From Cliona cf. orientalis (Eukaryota > Porifera > Demospongiae > Clionaida > Clionaidae), in assembly GCA_963930775.1 (NCBI GenBank), contig OZ005695.1, positions 6,448,001 to 6,512,000 of the forward strand: DNA of 64,000 nt, read 5' to 3'. This document shows, piece after piece, positions 42,165-54,219 of the stretch. Both the position numbers and the translations under genes were made by a program. The first letter of the stretch is position 1. Each line of letters opens with the position of its first letter. Below the pieces are notes generated by a model, which did not search any database, was not told where the DNA came from, and saw nothing but the letters and a program-made list of their open reading frames with translations.

Positions 42165-43888
42165 GATTATTAAAACTTTTAGACACAATCCAAGATTTCC
42201 ATTTGAAAGATATAAAGTATACCAGCTAGTTGAAGTGAATTTGAATATTAAACCATGATGATGCATGGGTATTATTTTATAGACCAGCATTACTCAACAT
42301 TACAACCAGTTGTATGAAGCTACCTTCTCCTCAAGTCAGAAAGTGAATAATAAATGGTAGCCGCAGCTAATTGGAAGATGGAGAAACCTTATATCACATT
42401 CAGTTACAGAGGGACATTATAGCTGGGAATAGGTGTCAACAAGCATGATGTAAGAATATTATGATCCAATGCGTAATACTTAATAACTAATGTTTACTAC
42501 TGATCAAACACTACACTAGGTGCGGTCATCTATACCCGATTAGCTAACCTACAATAGTAGAAAAATCTCCTATTGATCAAACACTACTGTAACACTAGGT
42601 GCGGTCATTTATACCCAATTATGCACAATAGCTAACTAATAATGCATGCTAACAAACAATTTAACAGGAACCCATGAATCACTGTTCCTAAGCAGAATGA
42701 AAAAGCTAGAGTAGGCATCAAAATTCTTGAATATAAGTTCCTGTAAGGAGTGTCCAGTAGTAACTATTAAAGGCATTGTGCCACGACGTAAGGACTATCT
42801 TTAGTAAATTAGTGTCATAAACTGCACCCATAGTTTGAAATCTGGCAGCCACAACCCTCAAAATTGGAGTGAGGGGTGTGGTTTATTAAGCTGAATCCAG
42901 GATCTCATGCAGATACCACCAAAATTTAATAGATAAACCACTGAACTGTAGATATCAAGCACTACAACCAATTTATAGCTAAGCAGCTATCAGTCACTAT
43001 CAAAATTTAGTTCTTCACTTGAGGCATCAATCTTTGTCAACTACAGTTAATATACTTCATGAGATCACCTTTATAATTGTTGGTCTGTTGTTTGTATTTT
43101 CAAGGTTGAAAATTATTAATGTATGACATTGTATTAATTTTGGTTCAACGACAGAGGTTTATCCACTACTCAGGCGGTCTAAGGACTGGGACATCCATTT
43201 CAGAGCATGATTTTAGCTGTAACTGTAGCCACCATATATCCAGAATACTACATGTTGTGAACAAGGAAATTGCACCATAAGATAGACCAACCATTTCTCT
43301 AACCGCAAACTAATTAATGGCCACGCCCATTAATTAGCTGCCTCCTGGTGACGTCATGTGTAAAGGCTATTCCGAAGACAAGATCGCAAAAGGCGGCGGT
43401 GAAGATCAATCTGGACGACTGTCTCTCTAGGCCTTAAATAAAGTTTATATGCCTAACTAATAAATATCACTGGGGCAAGTTGATCTGTCATCGTACTGAG
43501 CGGGAATGCCCCAAAGTGTGATAAACCTAAGGTCACATGAGGGTTGAATATCTCCCGTCTCGTTCAACAGTTCTTCCTGCCCCAGGGCATTATGGCTTAA
43601 AATCGTCGTTACTCGCTTCGTACAACGGAGATATCTTTATAGCTAAGCGTCTTCATCGCCGCCTCAGCCAACCTCTGCCTTTGTACAGCTACTATATGGC
43701 CATGATTGTGATCATGTGACTAAATGTATTGAAGTATATTGTGCGCACGTGACCCCTGCTGTGGCACGCGCGTACACAGTCCTTAGATTACCTGAGTATG
43801 TACCATACTGGACTTAGAGTACACAATGCCAAGTTATTGCAGATAAGTTTATTCTATAGAAGAATATCAATGTGATGGTAGCTACAAG
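42165..43888. other. Intergenic region with a short imperfect direct repeat
   Basis: Contains a duplicated 50-bp unit (tgatcaaacactac ... aggtgcggtcat ... tatacccNatta) at about 42497-42548 and 42571-42626. TTTATT at about 43849 is a minus-strand AATAAA just past the stop of the CARD-like gene. No gene recognised. Confidence 0.5.
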
Positions 43889-46800
43889 TCAAATCCAGCC
43901 ATAGACTGTCCATGTCACATGATTACTGCCAACAGAACCATTCACCCAAGCATGGACATAAGCTTTCTTGGCTGCTTTGTCCCACTTTAATGAAACATCA
44001 CCAGTTCCACTACCAATGCTAAAAGCACCTTCACTTTTGTCCTCTTTGCTTAGTGAAACGTGTACCACTCCTTCTGGAACATCATAGGAATAATCCTCCC
44101 TTGCTCCGAACAAATTTCCTTTGAGACTCCCTGATGCTATCTCTATCCGTCTCATTTCAGCTTTCTTTGATGATACTGTGGCTGTAAAATGAAATGAAGC
44201 ATGCAAGAGTGATCAACCATGGTAAGATCAGTTGTATCACTGACGACAAACGAGTGAAAGGGTATTGGTATAATATGTACACCCATAGCTGAGTCCCTTG
44301 CCATGATGACAATTTTATATTTGACATGAGAAGTGATCATTGTTGGCTACGTTTCTAGAGTTCATATTCTTGTTAGAGTTACGTAAGGCCAGCAAAATTG
44401 ATCATTAGTTTCTCAGGCTCACTCGTATCAAACTTTGAGAAAGCAAGACTTTTTTAAATTTTCACGTATGCAGTCACATGCTAATTAACTTAATTAACAT
44501 AAATCAAAACGAGGGTCAAGAATGGCATTCACAGTAACGAATTCATGAAACATTTCTGGTATCTCGAGGATGTTTGATTGATATCTCACAACTGAAGGCC
44601 CATGAAAGTAGTATTTAGCCAGCAGCAGCTAGCTAGCTATGTTCTTCAAGAGTTGACATCATCTGCTAGACTATAATATTATATTGAAATTTCTCTCTAC
44701 TAAATAGAAAGTTAAATTTGATTATTAGGCTAGATACTCCCTCTGGTTTGACCTAAATACTTGTATTTCAGCACTATAGCTTGTATATCAACCACGTTTA
44801 GCACTAGCGAAAGTGGGTGTGGCCACTATGGCCAGTCATTAACAAAAAGCCGCCTCCCACATGGGTTTTGAAATTTGAAAGCCTAAGAAACAGTAATTAA
44901 GTTAATTCATGGCTGTATCAGGATCATGCCTGATAGACTGGCATATCTAACCATAAATTTAATTAAGGAGGAGGGGAGAGGGATTGGAAATGGCTGGACC
45001 TAGGCGCACTTCCATTTTTTGTAGTTTTGCTGTACCCCTAATAAGAAATATCATTGCTAGGATGTTTCTGGATGTACCTACATGACTCAGAAGTGGAACT
45101 GATCCCCTAATAACAATTTTAACTAAGTATTGCATACCATAATAATTATTATTATACCTCACTGATCCTCATTACCAATGCAAAAAACTTTCGTGCCTCT
45201 AGTGAGTGTCTAATTAGAGGTTAGCACAACTTACATGCCTCAAAATGATCATTAAGACACAAGTAGGGGTAGGTAAAATTATGCTAATTTTTTGGCCTAT
45301 AATGCTATTCTCAAATGCTCTAATAATGCTCCAGAAGTGCACCTATAATTCCCAATACATTGCCCGTTATGCTTAAGTTGAACCAACTATAACGTTAACA
45401 AAACCAATATGAGACATGAGGAGACTTGGTCTAGAGTGCAGTGAATTCATTTTTTACATGTGATAGGATTCGAAAGTGGGTACCAGCTGATTGATGAGTC
45501 CATAATAATATGTAGTCCAGGCATTGTGACGAAGGTTGATTAACAGATACTTGTAATTATGTGCTCCAAAATTATATGCCAGTTGATGACTATAATATTA
45601 TAATGCTAGCATAATCCTCAGATACTTACACACCCATTATGCTCAAAATTATGCCGGCATAATTTACCTACCCCTAGACACAAGCTATGGAACCATACCA
45701 ACAACAACATGTTATAGTCCACTTACTCCAAGCACCACGCCTAAAACATGCTAAACTAGAGCTCTGTAGAGCACATACCCCGCGCACTCTGTTGTGTATT
45801 GCAACACTCCACTGCAGAGCTGTTTTATGATTTGATGACTCTTTCTAACACGGAGCTTGAGCATGTGCAGTCGCATCAGCACATACCAATAGAGTGTGTA
45901 TGGTTGATAAACCACATGTAGGCTGAACAGAAATGCACGATTTATACCGCTAGTAAGCCTTTTTTAACAATTTGAAACACGTACATGTAAACCAGTTTTT
46001 CACCGATATTTAACGATTGGTTATACTTACAGCACGCACAGATATCTAGAACGTGAGATCTGGCGATTTTTGTGCCAATGACGATAACAGCAACAACGAC
46101 AGACATACAAACCAATTGCTGTACCCCTTGTGCATGCGTGTGGGATAAAATCATGAAAGAGATATGCACCTATATAGGATTGTAGGTCTCCATAGATATG
46201 TATAGGGCATTTCCAATCTCTCTCCCTCCTTCTTTAATCTATGATCCAACCAAGAGACAATACTGTGTATCACTGCAGCTTCCAATCTCTCTTCCTTTCT
46301 TATGTTTTGCACACTATTAATAATTACTGTAATAATGCACCTATGTGCCCGTTGGAATTGGGGGTGGGGGCAAATATTATACACCATCTTCAATGACATT
46401 GTATACAAAGAAGCAAATGTAAGTGGGTGGTAAGCCATCCATTCCTCACAGCCCGGCACAAGTACTGTAAAATTGCGTCATTATTCAGGTGTACCTACCA
46501 GTTGCAGATGATTTCTCTTGAACTTGTGTCCTTTGTTTAGAACTCTACAGTAGTTAAGAAGTGTATTATAAATACTATAGTAACGCCAAATAAGTATTGT
46601 CATACTTGTAGAACTCTTTTTAGAATCCTTTTACCAATGAATGTAAATTTTCCAAGATCACTTCCATCAAAATCATTTTCATTAAGATCCATAACAAATG
46701 TCTTTGCTTTAATTCTGTTATCTGAGAAGTAAAAAATACATTAAGAGTGGAAAAGAGAATGAGAGATTCTGGCCAGCAAGACTTTGGATGTGGACTATCT

Positions 46801-49800
46801 TTGAATACAAAATTAAATGTATGTTTGGTGCAGCACTTCAAATATCAGGGTTTGCAAAACATTGGAAGGTTACCGTTTATATGCATGCATATAACTCCAT
46901 ACGCAATAGTAACTAGAGCTCTCTAGATACATTTGTACCTCGTGTGCTGCATCTGCAGTGCATCAATCTGTAGAGACCTGTTGATGACCTTTACCTACAT
47001 ACTATGCTAGGTTGTGCGCATGCGCAGAGAGCAGTTGATAGGTGTGACCAATAAAAATGCAATTTTGTGACGCTTGTGGGCCTTACCAAATAATTTGAAG
47101 TATAATGGAGCAATTTTTCGACGATTGTGACGGATTTGTTGTGCTTACGAGTTGCTCAGATGCCTATATATCAAGATCTGATGATTTTTACTGACAGGCA
47201 AACAGACAGACAGAACCAATTGCTTTAACCCTGGCTGTGGATGCATGCGCGGGGTAATAAATTTCCGTTATGGAGCTAATGCAGGTTACACATGCACGGG
47301 TGGATCCAGAGGGTCATGGGGACAGATGATCCCCCTTAGCTGCAAAATTGCAATGATAAGCTTCAGAAAACGTTAGGTTTCATCTCTAAGTTTTTACTAC
47401 ATAAGATATAAAGTTAAAACTTTGCTGAAACGGACCATTTTGATGCTATAATATTACAGCTAAAGGCTAAAGGCTGCCAGTGCATTATTCTACTTTGGTT
47501 ACATATGCACACTTGTCCTTACCCCCTCTCCTGAATTCTTGTATCTATCCCTGCTAAATTACCTTTAAGAATCTTGCAGTCTTCTTTAGGCAGTCCTTCT
47601 GCTTCTAAAGCACTGAAAAACTCACCATCCATCATAGAAGGATAGATTGCTACAGTGCCTAAGAATCACAATCATCACAGGCTTATGTCATTGTATAATT
47701 ATGTTTATTTATGTAAACTGCTGAAGCCGTGAAGTTGTGTGTGCCATTAGCTTTACATTCCAAAGAGTGAAAAGCTATGCAGTAGGAGACATTCTTGTTT
47801 TAAAGAAATGAAATATGCTCCATGCCATTTTTACATTTCTGTTTCGTGTGCATAAATTTAATGATTAACAAGTTGGGTGTGTCCTGTTGACGTATCTACA
47901 ACCAAAGCTAGCTCATCCACTACTATCTTCTAAACTTGCTTAAACATTGCACTACTACCACTCTTCTACTAAGAGCGTGTTTTGCAATTGCCACTCGACT
48001 GGTTTCATTATCAACTAGAGCTCTATAGAGCACATATCCTGCGCGCACATTGCGCAATCTATAGATCTGCTTTTGTTGCTGCATGGGCTTGTAGATCCCA
48101 TAAATCCTTGTTTGTATAATATAGGGCTCTTGGTGATATCAGCCAAAACACCACTATCTCTCTGTCTACACCAGATCTATGTAGACTACGTAGATATAGG
48201 TATCTTACATTCCGATTTGATGGGGCTTTGCATTCCTGTCTGCGAATAGCTACTAGCCAAACGTGTACATTCCGATTCGATGGGGCTTTGCATTCCTGTC
48301 TGCAAATAGCTACCAGCCAAACGTGTGCCACTAGCATTATTGACGACTGTTACCAGTCCATAATATTCAATGTTATGCGCATGAGCAGAAACCACAAGGC
48401 CTGCATGCATAATGTATTGAGTGGGCACTGTTGATAGGCGCAGTTACGAAGGCTAACAAAAAGGCACTATTTGAGACGCTCGTGGACCATATCCCTCGAT
48501 TCGAAACACACTGAACAGGTTAGTTGTTTCCTCGTTGCCCGGAAATCCTCCTTGGCAGTCAGATTCAGCATTATCTTAGTATGACTTAGCTGCTATAAGA
48601 AACCCCTTTAGTTTCCAGATTCCATCTGCAGGCACTAAAATCTCTTAAAACCTAGCTTAGAACTCTCCTCTGGTGTTTTTCCTTGCTAAAATCTTCGAGA
48701 ATCTGGCAAACTGTTGCTGAAATATGCTAAACGGCTATCGTTAATCAGAGGGCATGGGCCCAAAAGTAGCCGTGGTCGCTAAATATTTCATGTGCACTTT
48801 GCGTGCAACTACTTAGAAACCCCCGTATTAAATCCTGGGTACGCCCCTGCTAAAGCTCGTTTTTCACCAAATGCGACGGATTCATTGTGCTTACTAGTCG
48901 CTCAGGTGCCTAGACCTTGAGATATGGCAATTATTATGCTAACAACAACAACAATGATAACGACGATGACATGACCAATTACTTTACCCCCTTGCGCATG
49001 CGTGCGGGGTAATGATTGACAATAAGAGATACTATTATAATAGACGAGGGAGAGCATCCTAATTCACTATGGGCTTGTGTTGTGACCTTTGTAGTGATAT
49101 TCACATACAAAGTAGTTTCACAGGTTGTCCTATACATCACACACTATTAGCAGCTGCATCATGCTCTACAGTACATACCATACCCACAAATAGCAGCCTC
49201 AAGCTTGTGAATATCATTATAAAGGTCATGACCCCAAATAGTGTTGTAACACAGGCCCATAGTACTCCCCCTCTATACTTGTTGACAGACATAATATCAT
49301 GAATCTTGGATTGCCTAGAGCTCTGTGTACTAGCTATGCCTTCCGTAGGTGGCAACACCATTTATTGTGCATGCTGTGCAAAGCCTCCCGTTCTGTTTCC
49401 ACTTTATGATGAATAGAATGGGCACATGTTTCAATTTGGAGGGAACAGCACGAACATCACTGTTTTTATGCTTCCTACCATGCTTGGCTTCCTGTCTATG
49501 GTATCCCTTGCACCGTGAGGCGAGAAGTTGACCTTTGCCCTATTGCAACAGTGTGTGTGATTAAGATAATGGTGATCGGTCCATCTCCAAGACTGGCACG
49601 TTTGGAGGTACAACCCTGTCAATAAGTGTATAGCAAGACCAGCAGGACTACATCTCTACTGAAGCGATTTCATCGAAGGTTTCAACACAGTTACCTGGGA
49701 GCAACTCAAAGATGGTGGCCATAATGGAGGCAAATAGGCCTATAAGCAATTGCACATTTATAGTCTAGAGGATGCTAAAACATACTTGCTTTATAAGGTG

Positions 49801-52800
49801 GTGAAGCCTTCACAGATGTATCTTCAACTGTAGATGCATTTACTTCTACTGGATCCAACTGAGCTGCATGATCAGTATAGCAAAGGTTTGGTGAAGACAT
49901 AAATTCTGCAGGCTATATTTGCCCATGGACAGAGCCTGGGGGGTGGGGATGCCATGAACCCAACACTTGCACTCCAGCTTTCTATCCTTCAGGCACAGGG
50001 GAGGGGGGAGGGAAATGTACGGCCTAAGAGAATGTACTGAATTCACATCAGTCCAGTAGCTAGTGCAGAATAGTACATGCTGCATAGCGGGAAATTTTCA
50101 AGTGAGAAAACTTTCACGAATTTCGTGGTTTGAGAGCCAATCCTCAGCCGATTTACTTAGACTAGTCAAAAAGCCCTCAAAATCAATTTCGTGGCTATAA
50201 GCTTTGTGATAGCATAGAGACACAGTGATAGCAATTGGTTTAAGGGTGCAGCACTGTGCAAATAATGTAATCAATACACTTTCGATTAGGATTGTCACTT
50301 AGACATAGAAATTTGGAAACAGTATGCACTAAAAGATAATATTATGCTATTAGCTGGATGATAATAGTGATTAGTACTGAAAAGAATTGCTCCACGATGC
50401 TCTTGGCAATGCCCCCTCATTCTTGTGTAATTGTAGATGCATTAATGTTTTGTGAGTGGAATTTTTGTTACTGCTTAGTTAACCATAAAAATAATGAAAA
50501 TCACGAAAATTATCTGCCATACCGTATTCTACAGTCTCAATTACTCATATTATTATGGCAGTAAACAAGCTTGTTGTATACCTTAGGGATTTAGTAACGG
50601 GTACTACCATATTTACCCCGCGTGCGCGCATGCGCAGCAGGGGGTAAAGCAATCGGTTTGTCTGTCGTCTGTTGTCTGTTGTCTGTCCGCACAAAAATCG
50701 GAAAATCTCAACATTTAGGCAAAAGTAGGATCAATAAATGGGACAAAATGATGTAAGACAGCGAAAAAACACCTCCTGTCTCATTCTTAACACTAGGCAA
50801 TACCCAGGAAAGCTACAAATCGTGCGAGTATGTCGGACACGCCTACTTCGGACACGCCCACCTAGTACCCTAAAGTCTATTGCGCATGCTCGAGCTGCTC
50901 TCTATTTCCAGAGAGTATACTGCGCATGCTCGAGCGGCTCTACAGCATACTTCTAGCTCGATCGTGGACCTCAGAAGGGAACGACAAAGATCATGAGTAG
51001 CAAGCAAGAGATTCAGGGAAGCTACAAATTGTGCGAGTATGTCGGACACGCCCACCTACTAGGGTAGTATTACCTCATGAAGTCTATTGCGCATGCTCAA
51101 GCTGCTCTAGGGAGTCTACTGTGCATGCTCGAGCTGCTCTACAACATACTTCTAGCACAAAATTAATGTCATTTGTGATCATGGATCTCAGAAGGGAACG
51201 AAAAAGTTCATGAGTAGCAAGAGATTAAACTTCAAAGACTCAATAGAGGTCTCTAGCTAACAAGAGGCATGGCCATGGGTGATATTGCCATGGCACGCGG
51301 GGTATGTGCTCTATGAGCTCTAGTTCTTATAAAAATTCGGCATGAAAATAATAATATTGCTTTAGCTTCGCCGAATTTTTATTCAACATTCTGTCTGTGT
51401 GCGCATTCCATTCCCGTTTATAGCATAATACACATGACGACCTTTGCCGAAAAATTAGAGACTATATTCAATCATTCGGTAAAGGGTGCCGAATAATTAG
51501 AAGGGCTGAATTTTTAGAAGAAATACGATATTTTGCGATTTAGATGAAACTGTAATACTTAATTCCTACTAATAATTTTGATTTTAATTAGAATAATGAA
51601 TGAACACGAACTATGAGTCCAGGTCAAGATTAGTTCGAGTCCACATCATCTTTACTATCTTCTGGTTTGTTCAATCATATAATTCTGTGATTGTTAGTTC
51701 CAGCAAACTTAATGAGAGGGATAGCCAAATCGTAAAATTATTAGTACTCATAATTAAACCTGTGTCTAAGGTAGCTTATAGCTACGTAAGTCTTTTAAGT
51801 AAAATTAATTAACTTTAACTCACCAGCAGGTAGTCCTGTTTCGTCAACAGAGATGGAATTTTGGACATGAGGCTGCACTTCACCAACTATGAATAATGAA
51901 AAGATGGATGTAGGCCGAAGCACCCCTTCATAAGTAGAAAATGGTGGATATTAACCTACTAAAGTTCTCAGCATCTCCCGGGAGGAGATGCAATATTATA
52001 ACAACAGTATTATGATTTAGAAGACCAACGGGCACCATGTAGAATTCCAAGTGAAGCAAGGGTTCTACGTGACCAGACTGAGACACAGTGGAGGTCATAG
52101 TACAATTGCTTTGAGGGAAAAATCATGACGATGCAGCTATTATAACTTGCATGCTACAGCTGACATGGATGGGTCATGTGATATTGGTTGCGAAAGCAGT
52201 TGCTTAAAACCTCACAGCAGAGCTGTTACATTGGTATACATACAATTATTATGAACAGAAATATGCACTATAAACTGCTTATTATCCACATGGTAACAAG
52301 GTTGCTAGTATGCCCAGTCCACATACTAACTATTACTGCATTATAGTCTCGTTCCCAGATGCAGCCCCAAAAAGAGGGAGAAAGGATCTGGGTATTGGCA
52401 AGCGTTTTCCTTCCCTAGCTTTTGTTCGAATGTACCCTCCTCTTAAAAGGTACTCCCTCCCAGACTCCTGCTCAAATACACCCCACCCTCCTCTCAAAAT
52501 GATGCTCCCGTTCAAATGTATCCACTTCTCTTGAATACTGCTCCCGTTCAAATGTACCCCTCCAGCAGCTGAAGTAGCTACCCTTCAAATGAAATACACC
52601 CCTTCCAACTCAAAATATCCCTTCTGCAGAAAATCTACCCCCTCGTAAATATTTACACTATACAAAACAATAATTATACTATCCTATAGTGGGAAATTTT
52701 GCATGGTGCCAAATTTTGAGGATTGTTTAGAAGTGGGAAATTTCTGCTGGTGCAAAAATTTGTGGAATGACTTTAGAAGAAATTTTCATTTTCGTACACG

Positions 52801-53337
52801 TGGGGATCATACCCACAATCAATCGATTGATTGTACGGTATTCAGCCACATAATGACATCATAATTTCTCTGCCCATTTAAAATTTCGTGATTCTAATTT
52901 TCTTAGCTATACCCTCGGCTCCTATAACTTTTTCGCAAGAGGAGCTGGGCACGAGACTATCAAAAGCTACAAAGTATGCACATGGTAGGTCACTAGCACC
53001 ATAATTAAATGCATGCTAGCACAACATACACATACTTACGTATCACAAGAATGGATTTATAGGTTCGTTGATTTCTCCTTAGTAACGCTACAAAGGTTCG
53101 ATAGTCTTCTTTCATAACCTTCACCCTATTTGTCACGAGATCTAATAACTTAGAAGCACGGTTCGGCAAGGGTGTGCTTGAGTTCAGAACCTCAGTCTTG
53201 TTGTCATTGCTAATCATCTCAGCTGCTTGAAGGTCTTCTGACAAGCTTATCAACTGGTCCTGGAAGGCAATTCGCAAATGATGGGAAGAATTGATTAACT
53301 TCTCATACTCCCAAGATACAGTAGATAGCTCTGCCAT
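43889..53337 (-). CDS. CARD-like domain protein with an uncharacterised C-terminal beta-rich domain
   Basis: Seven minus-strand exons (53337-53040, 51886-51824, 49863-49786, 47658-47563, 46721-46606, 46544-46499, 44181-43889) have GT-AG borders and compatible phases throughout. They sum to 990 nt, i.e. 329 residues plus stop. The first exon (aa 1-99) is helical with the hydrophobic spacing of a CARD (LRIAFQDQLISLSEDLQAAE, ASKLLDLVTNRV, YRTFVALLRR). The middle exons encode a mixed linker (about 100-230). The last exon carries a beta-rich region (IEIASGSLKGNLFGARED, GVVHVSLSK, KKAYVHAWVNG) ending VTWTVYGWI. I know no protein with this C-terminus. CARD proteins usually act as adaptors in innate signalling, so a cytosolic adaptor is plausible. 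No signal peptide or membrane segment is present. Introns carry many repeats. A 29-base poly-C tract lies 27 bp upstream of the ATG. Confidence 0.7.
45264..45676. mobile_element. hAT-type MITE, second copy, perfect 8-bp target duplication
   Basis: Starts TAGGGGTAGGTAAA and ends tttacctacccctaa-type, flanked by GACACAAG on both sides (45256-45263 and 45677-45684). Same family as 39264-39752 in inverted orientation, inside the last intron of the CARD-like gene. Confidence 0.88.
45755..46146 (-). repeat. Dispersed repeat family A, copy 3
   Basis: Reads ctagagctctgtagagcaca...accccttgtgcatgcgtg on the plus strand, the reverse of 3478-3895. Intronic in the CARD-like gene. Confidence 0.65.
46911..47262 (-). 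repeat. Dispersed repeat family A, copy 4 (diverged)
   Basis: Starts aactagagctctctagatac and ends ggatgcatgcgcggggtaat. Intronic in the CARD-like gene. Confidence 0.55.
48013..49016 (-). repeat. Dispersed repeat family A, copy 5, with internal duplication and nested MITE
   Basis: Ends are aactagagctctatagagca (left) and ttgcgcatgcgtgcggggta (right). It contains a duplicated 55-bp unit with the core gatggggctttgcattcctg (48210-48325) and the MITE at 48500-48849. Confidence 0.6.
48500..48849 (-). repeat. MITE of the CAGGGGCGTACC family, nested in repeat A
   Basis: Reverse-orientation relative of 57228-57580: ends in gggtacgcccctg, with gtttccagattccatctgca and tctcgaagatttta-type words inverted inside. 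Confidence 0.75.
50080..50526. repeat. Decayed MITE of the GCGGGTAATTTTCG family
   Basis: Left end gcatagcgggaaattttca, right end cacgaaaattatctgccata. Related to 677-992 and 7771-8217; intronic in the CARD-like gene. Confidence 0.6.
50611..51329 (+). repeat. Dispersed repeat family A, copy 6, with internal tandem duplication
   Basis: Starts accccgcgtgcgcgcatgcgc and ends cgcggggtatgtgctctatg. A 180-bp unit (tcgtgcgagtatgtcggacacgcc to the atgctcgagc words) occurs twice, at about 50817 and 51024. Confidence 0.6.
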
Positions 53338-53361
53338 CTTGGGCTTGTAGATCCTTAATTT

Positions 53362-53363
<2 letters not shown>

Positions 53364-53392
<29 letters not shown>
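53364..53392. repeat. 29-base poly-C tract
   Basis: Uninterrupted C run (G on the minus strand) just upstream of the start codon of the CARD-like gene. Length in the assembly may be inexact. Confidence 0.85.
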
Positions 53393-53799
53393 GTATGAGG
53401 CTAGAGTGGGACTTCCCCAGGTGCTTTCCCTGCCTCCCACTCAACCCATTCCAGCCGCTGAGCTGGGCTAGAATAGGACTTCCCCAGATGCTTTCCCTGC
53501 CTCCCAGGCCCAGCCCATAGTTGGCATTCGACCCAACACCATAGCACAAGTATGCACAAGTGTGCATGATGATATCACCCAAACAATTTGTCAAGGGTAC
53601 ATGTAGCCATCGATACTGTTTCTACTGTCATGACTGTACTGAGGCATGTAGGCATGTAGACTGCAGGTGATGTCATGATCTGTCATGCAACCACTGAAAC
53701 TGTCTACAGTGTATCACTGGATGTCACTTTCCGTGTGAGTTGGAATAAAAAAAGCCTGGTACACTGACACTGCGCAGAGGTACTAGGTATGGTAGCCAG
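53393..53799. other. Intergenic DNA with a short duplication
   Basis: The unit ggacttccccaggtgctttccctgcctccca occurs twice (about 53408 and 53478; core gctttccctgcctccc). No gene recognised. Confidence 0.5.
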
Positions 53800-54135
53800 G
53801 ATTTCCTGAGGGGGTTTCCTAGTAGTTGTGCTCGAAGCGCGCCGAAAAATTTAATGACCACGCCCACTTTCAGCCACGCCCTCTAATCAACGATCGCAGT
53901 TTAAGCAGTAGAGTTTGCTAGATTCTCGAGATTTTGGCACAGAAAAGCACAAAAGGAGGGGATCTAGGCTAAGTTCAAAAGCTTTTAGTGCCTGCACATT
54001 GAATCTGGAAACCAAGGGGGTTTCCTGATAGCTAAATCATAACTGAGGTAATAAATACACATAGAATCTGACTGCTGGGGGGGGGGGGGGGGGGGGGGGA
54101 TTGTTTCCGGGCAACTAAGAAACAATTGAACTGTA
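53800..54135 (+). repeat. Diverged copy of the CAGGGGCGTACC MITE family
   Basis: Shares gggggtttcctagtagttg, aaaaatttaatgaccacgcc and ttgaatctggaaaccaag with 57228-57580. It is interrupted by a 23-base poly-G run at 54077-54099, and its termini are lost. Confidence 0.65.
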
Positions 54136-54219
54136 CGCCTGCTGCGGGGAGTCCTACGATGGTTATACAACAAAGATTTAAACCTCACATGAAAAAGTTG
54201 CCTTGAAAACGATCAGATA

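Noticed and set aside
43160..43790. Possible gene or MITE with ggcggcggtgaaga and tcatcgccgcctcag words
   Set aside because: The inverted match is short and imperfect, no termini or target duplication could be fixed, and no coding continuity was found.
52310..52660. CT-rich plus-strand frame and its antisense
   Set aside because: Formed by a low-complexity tract with repeated ctcctgctcaaatNcacccc-type words in an intron of the CARD-like gene.
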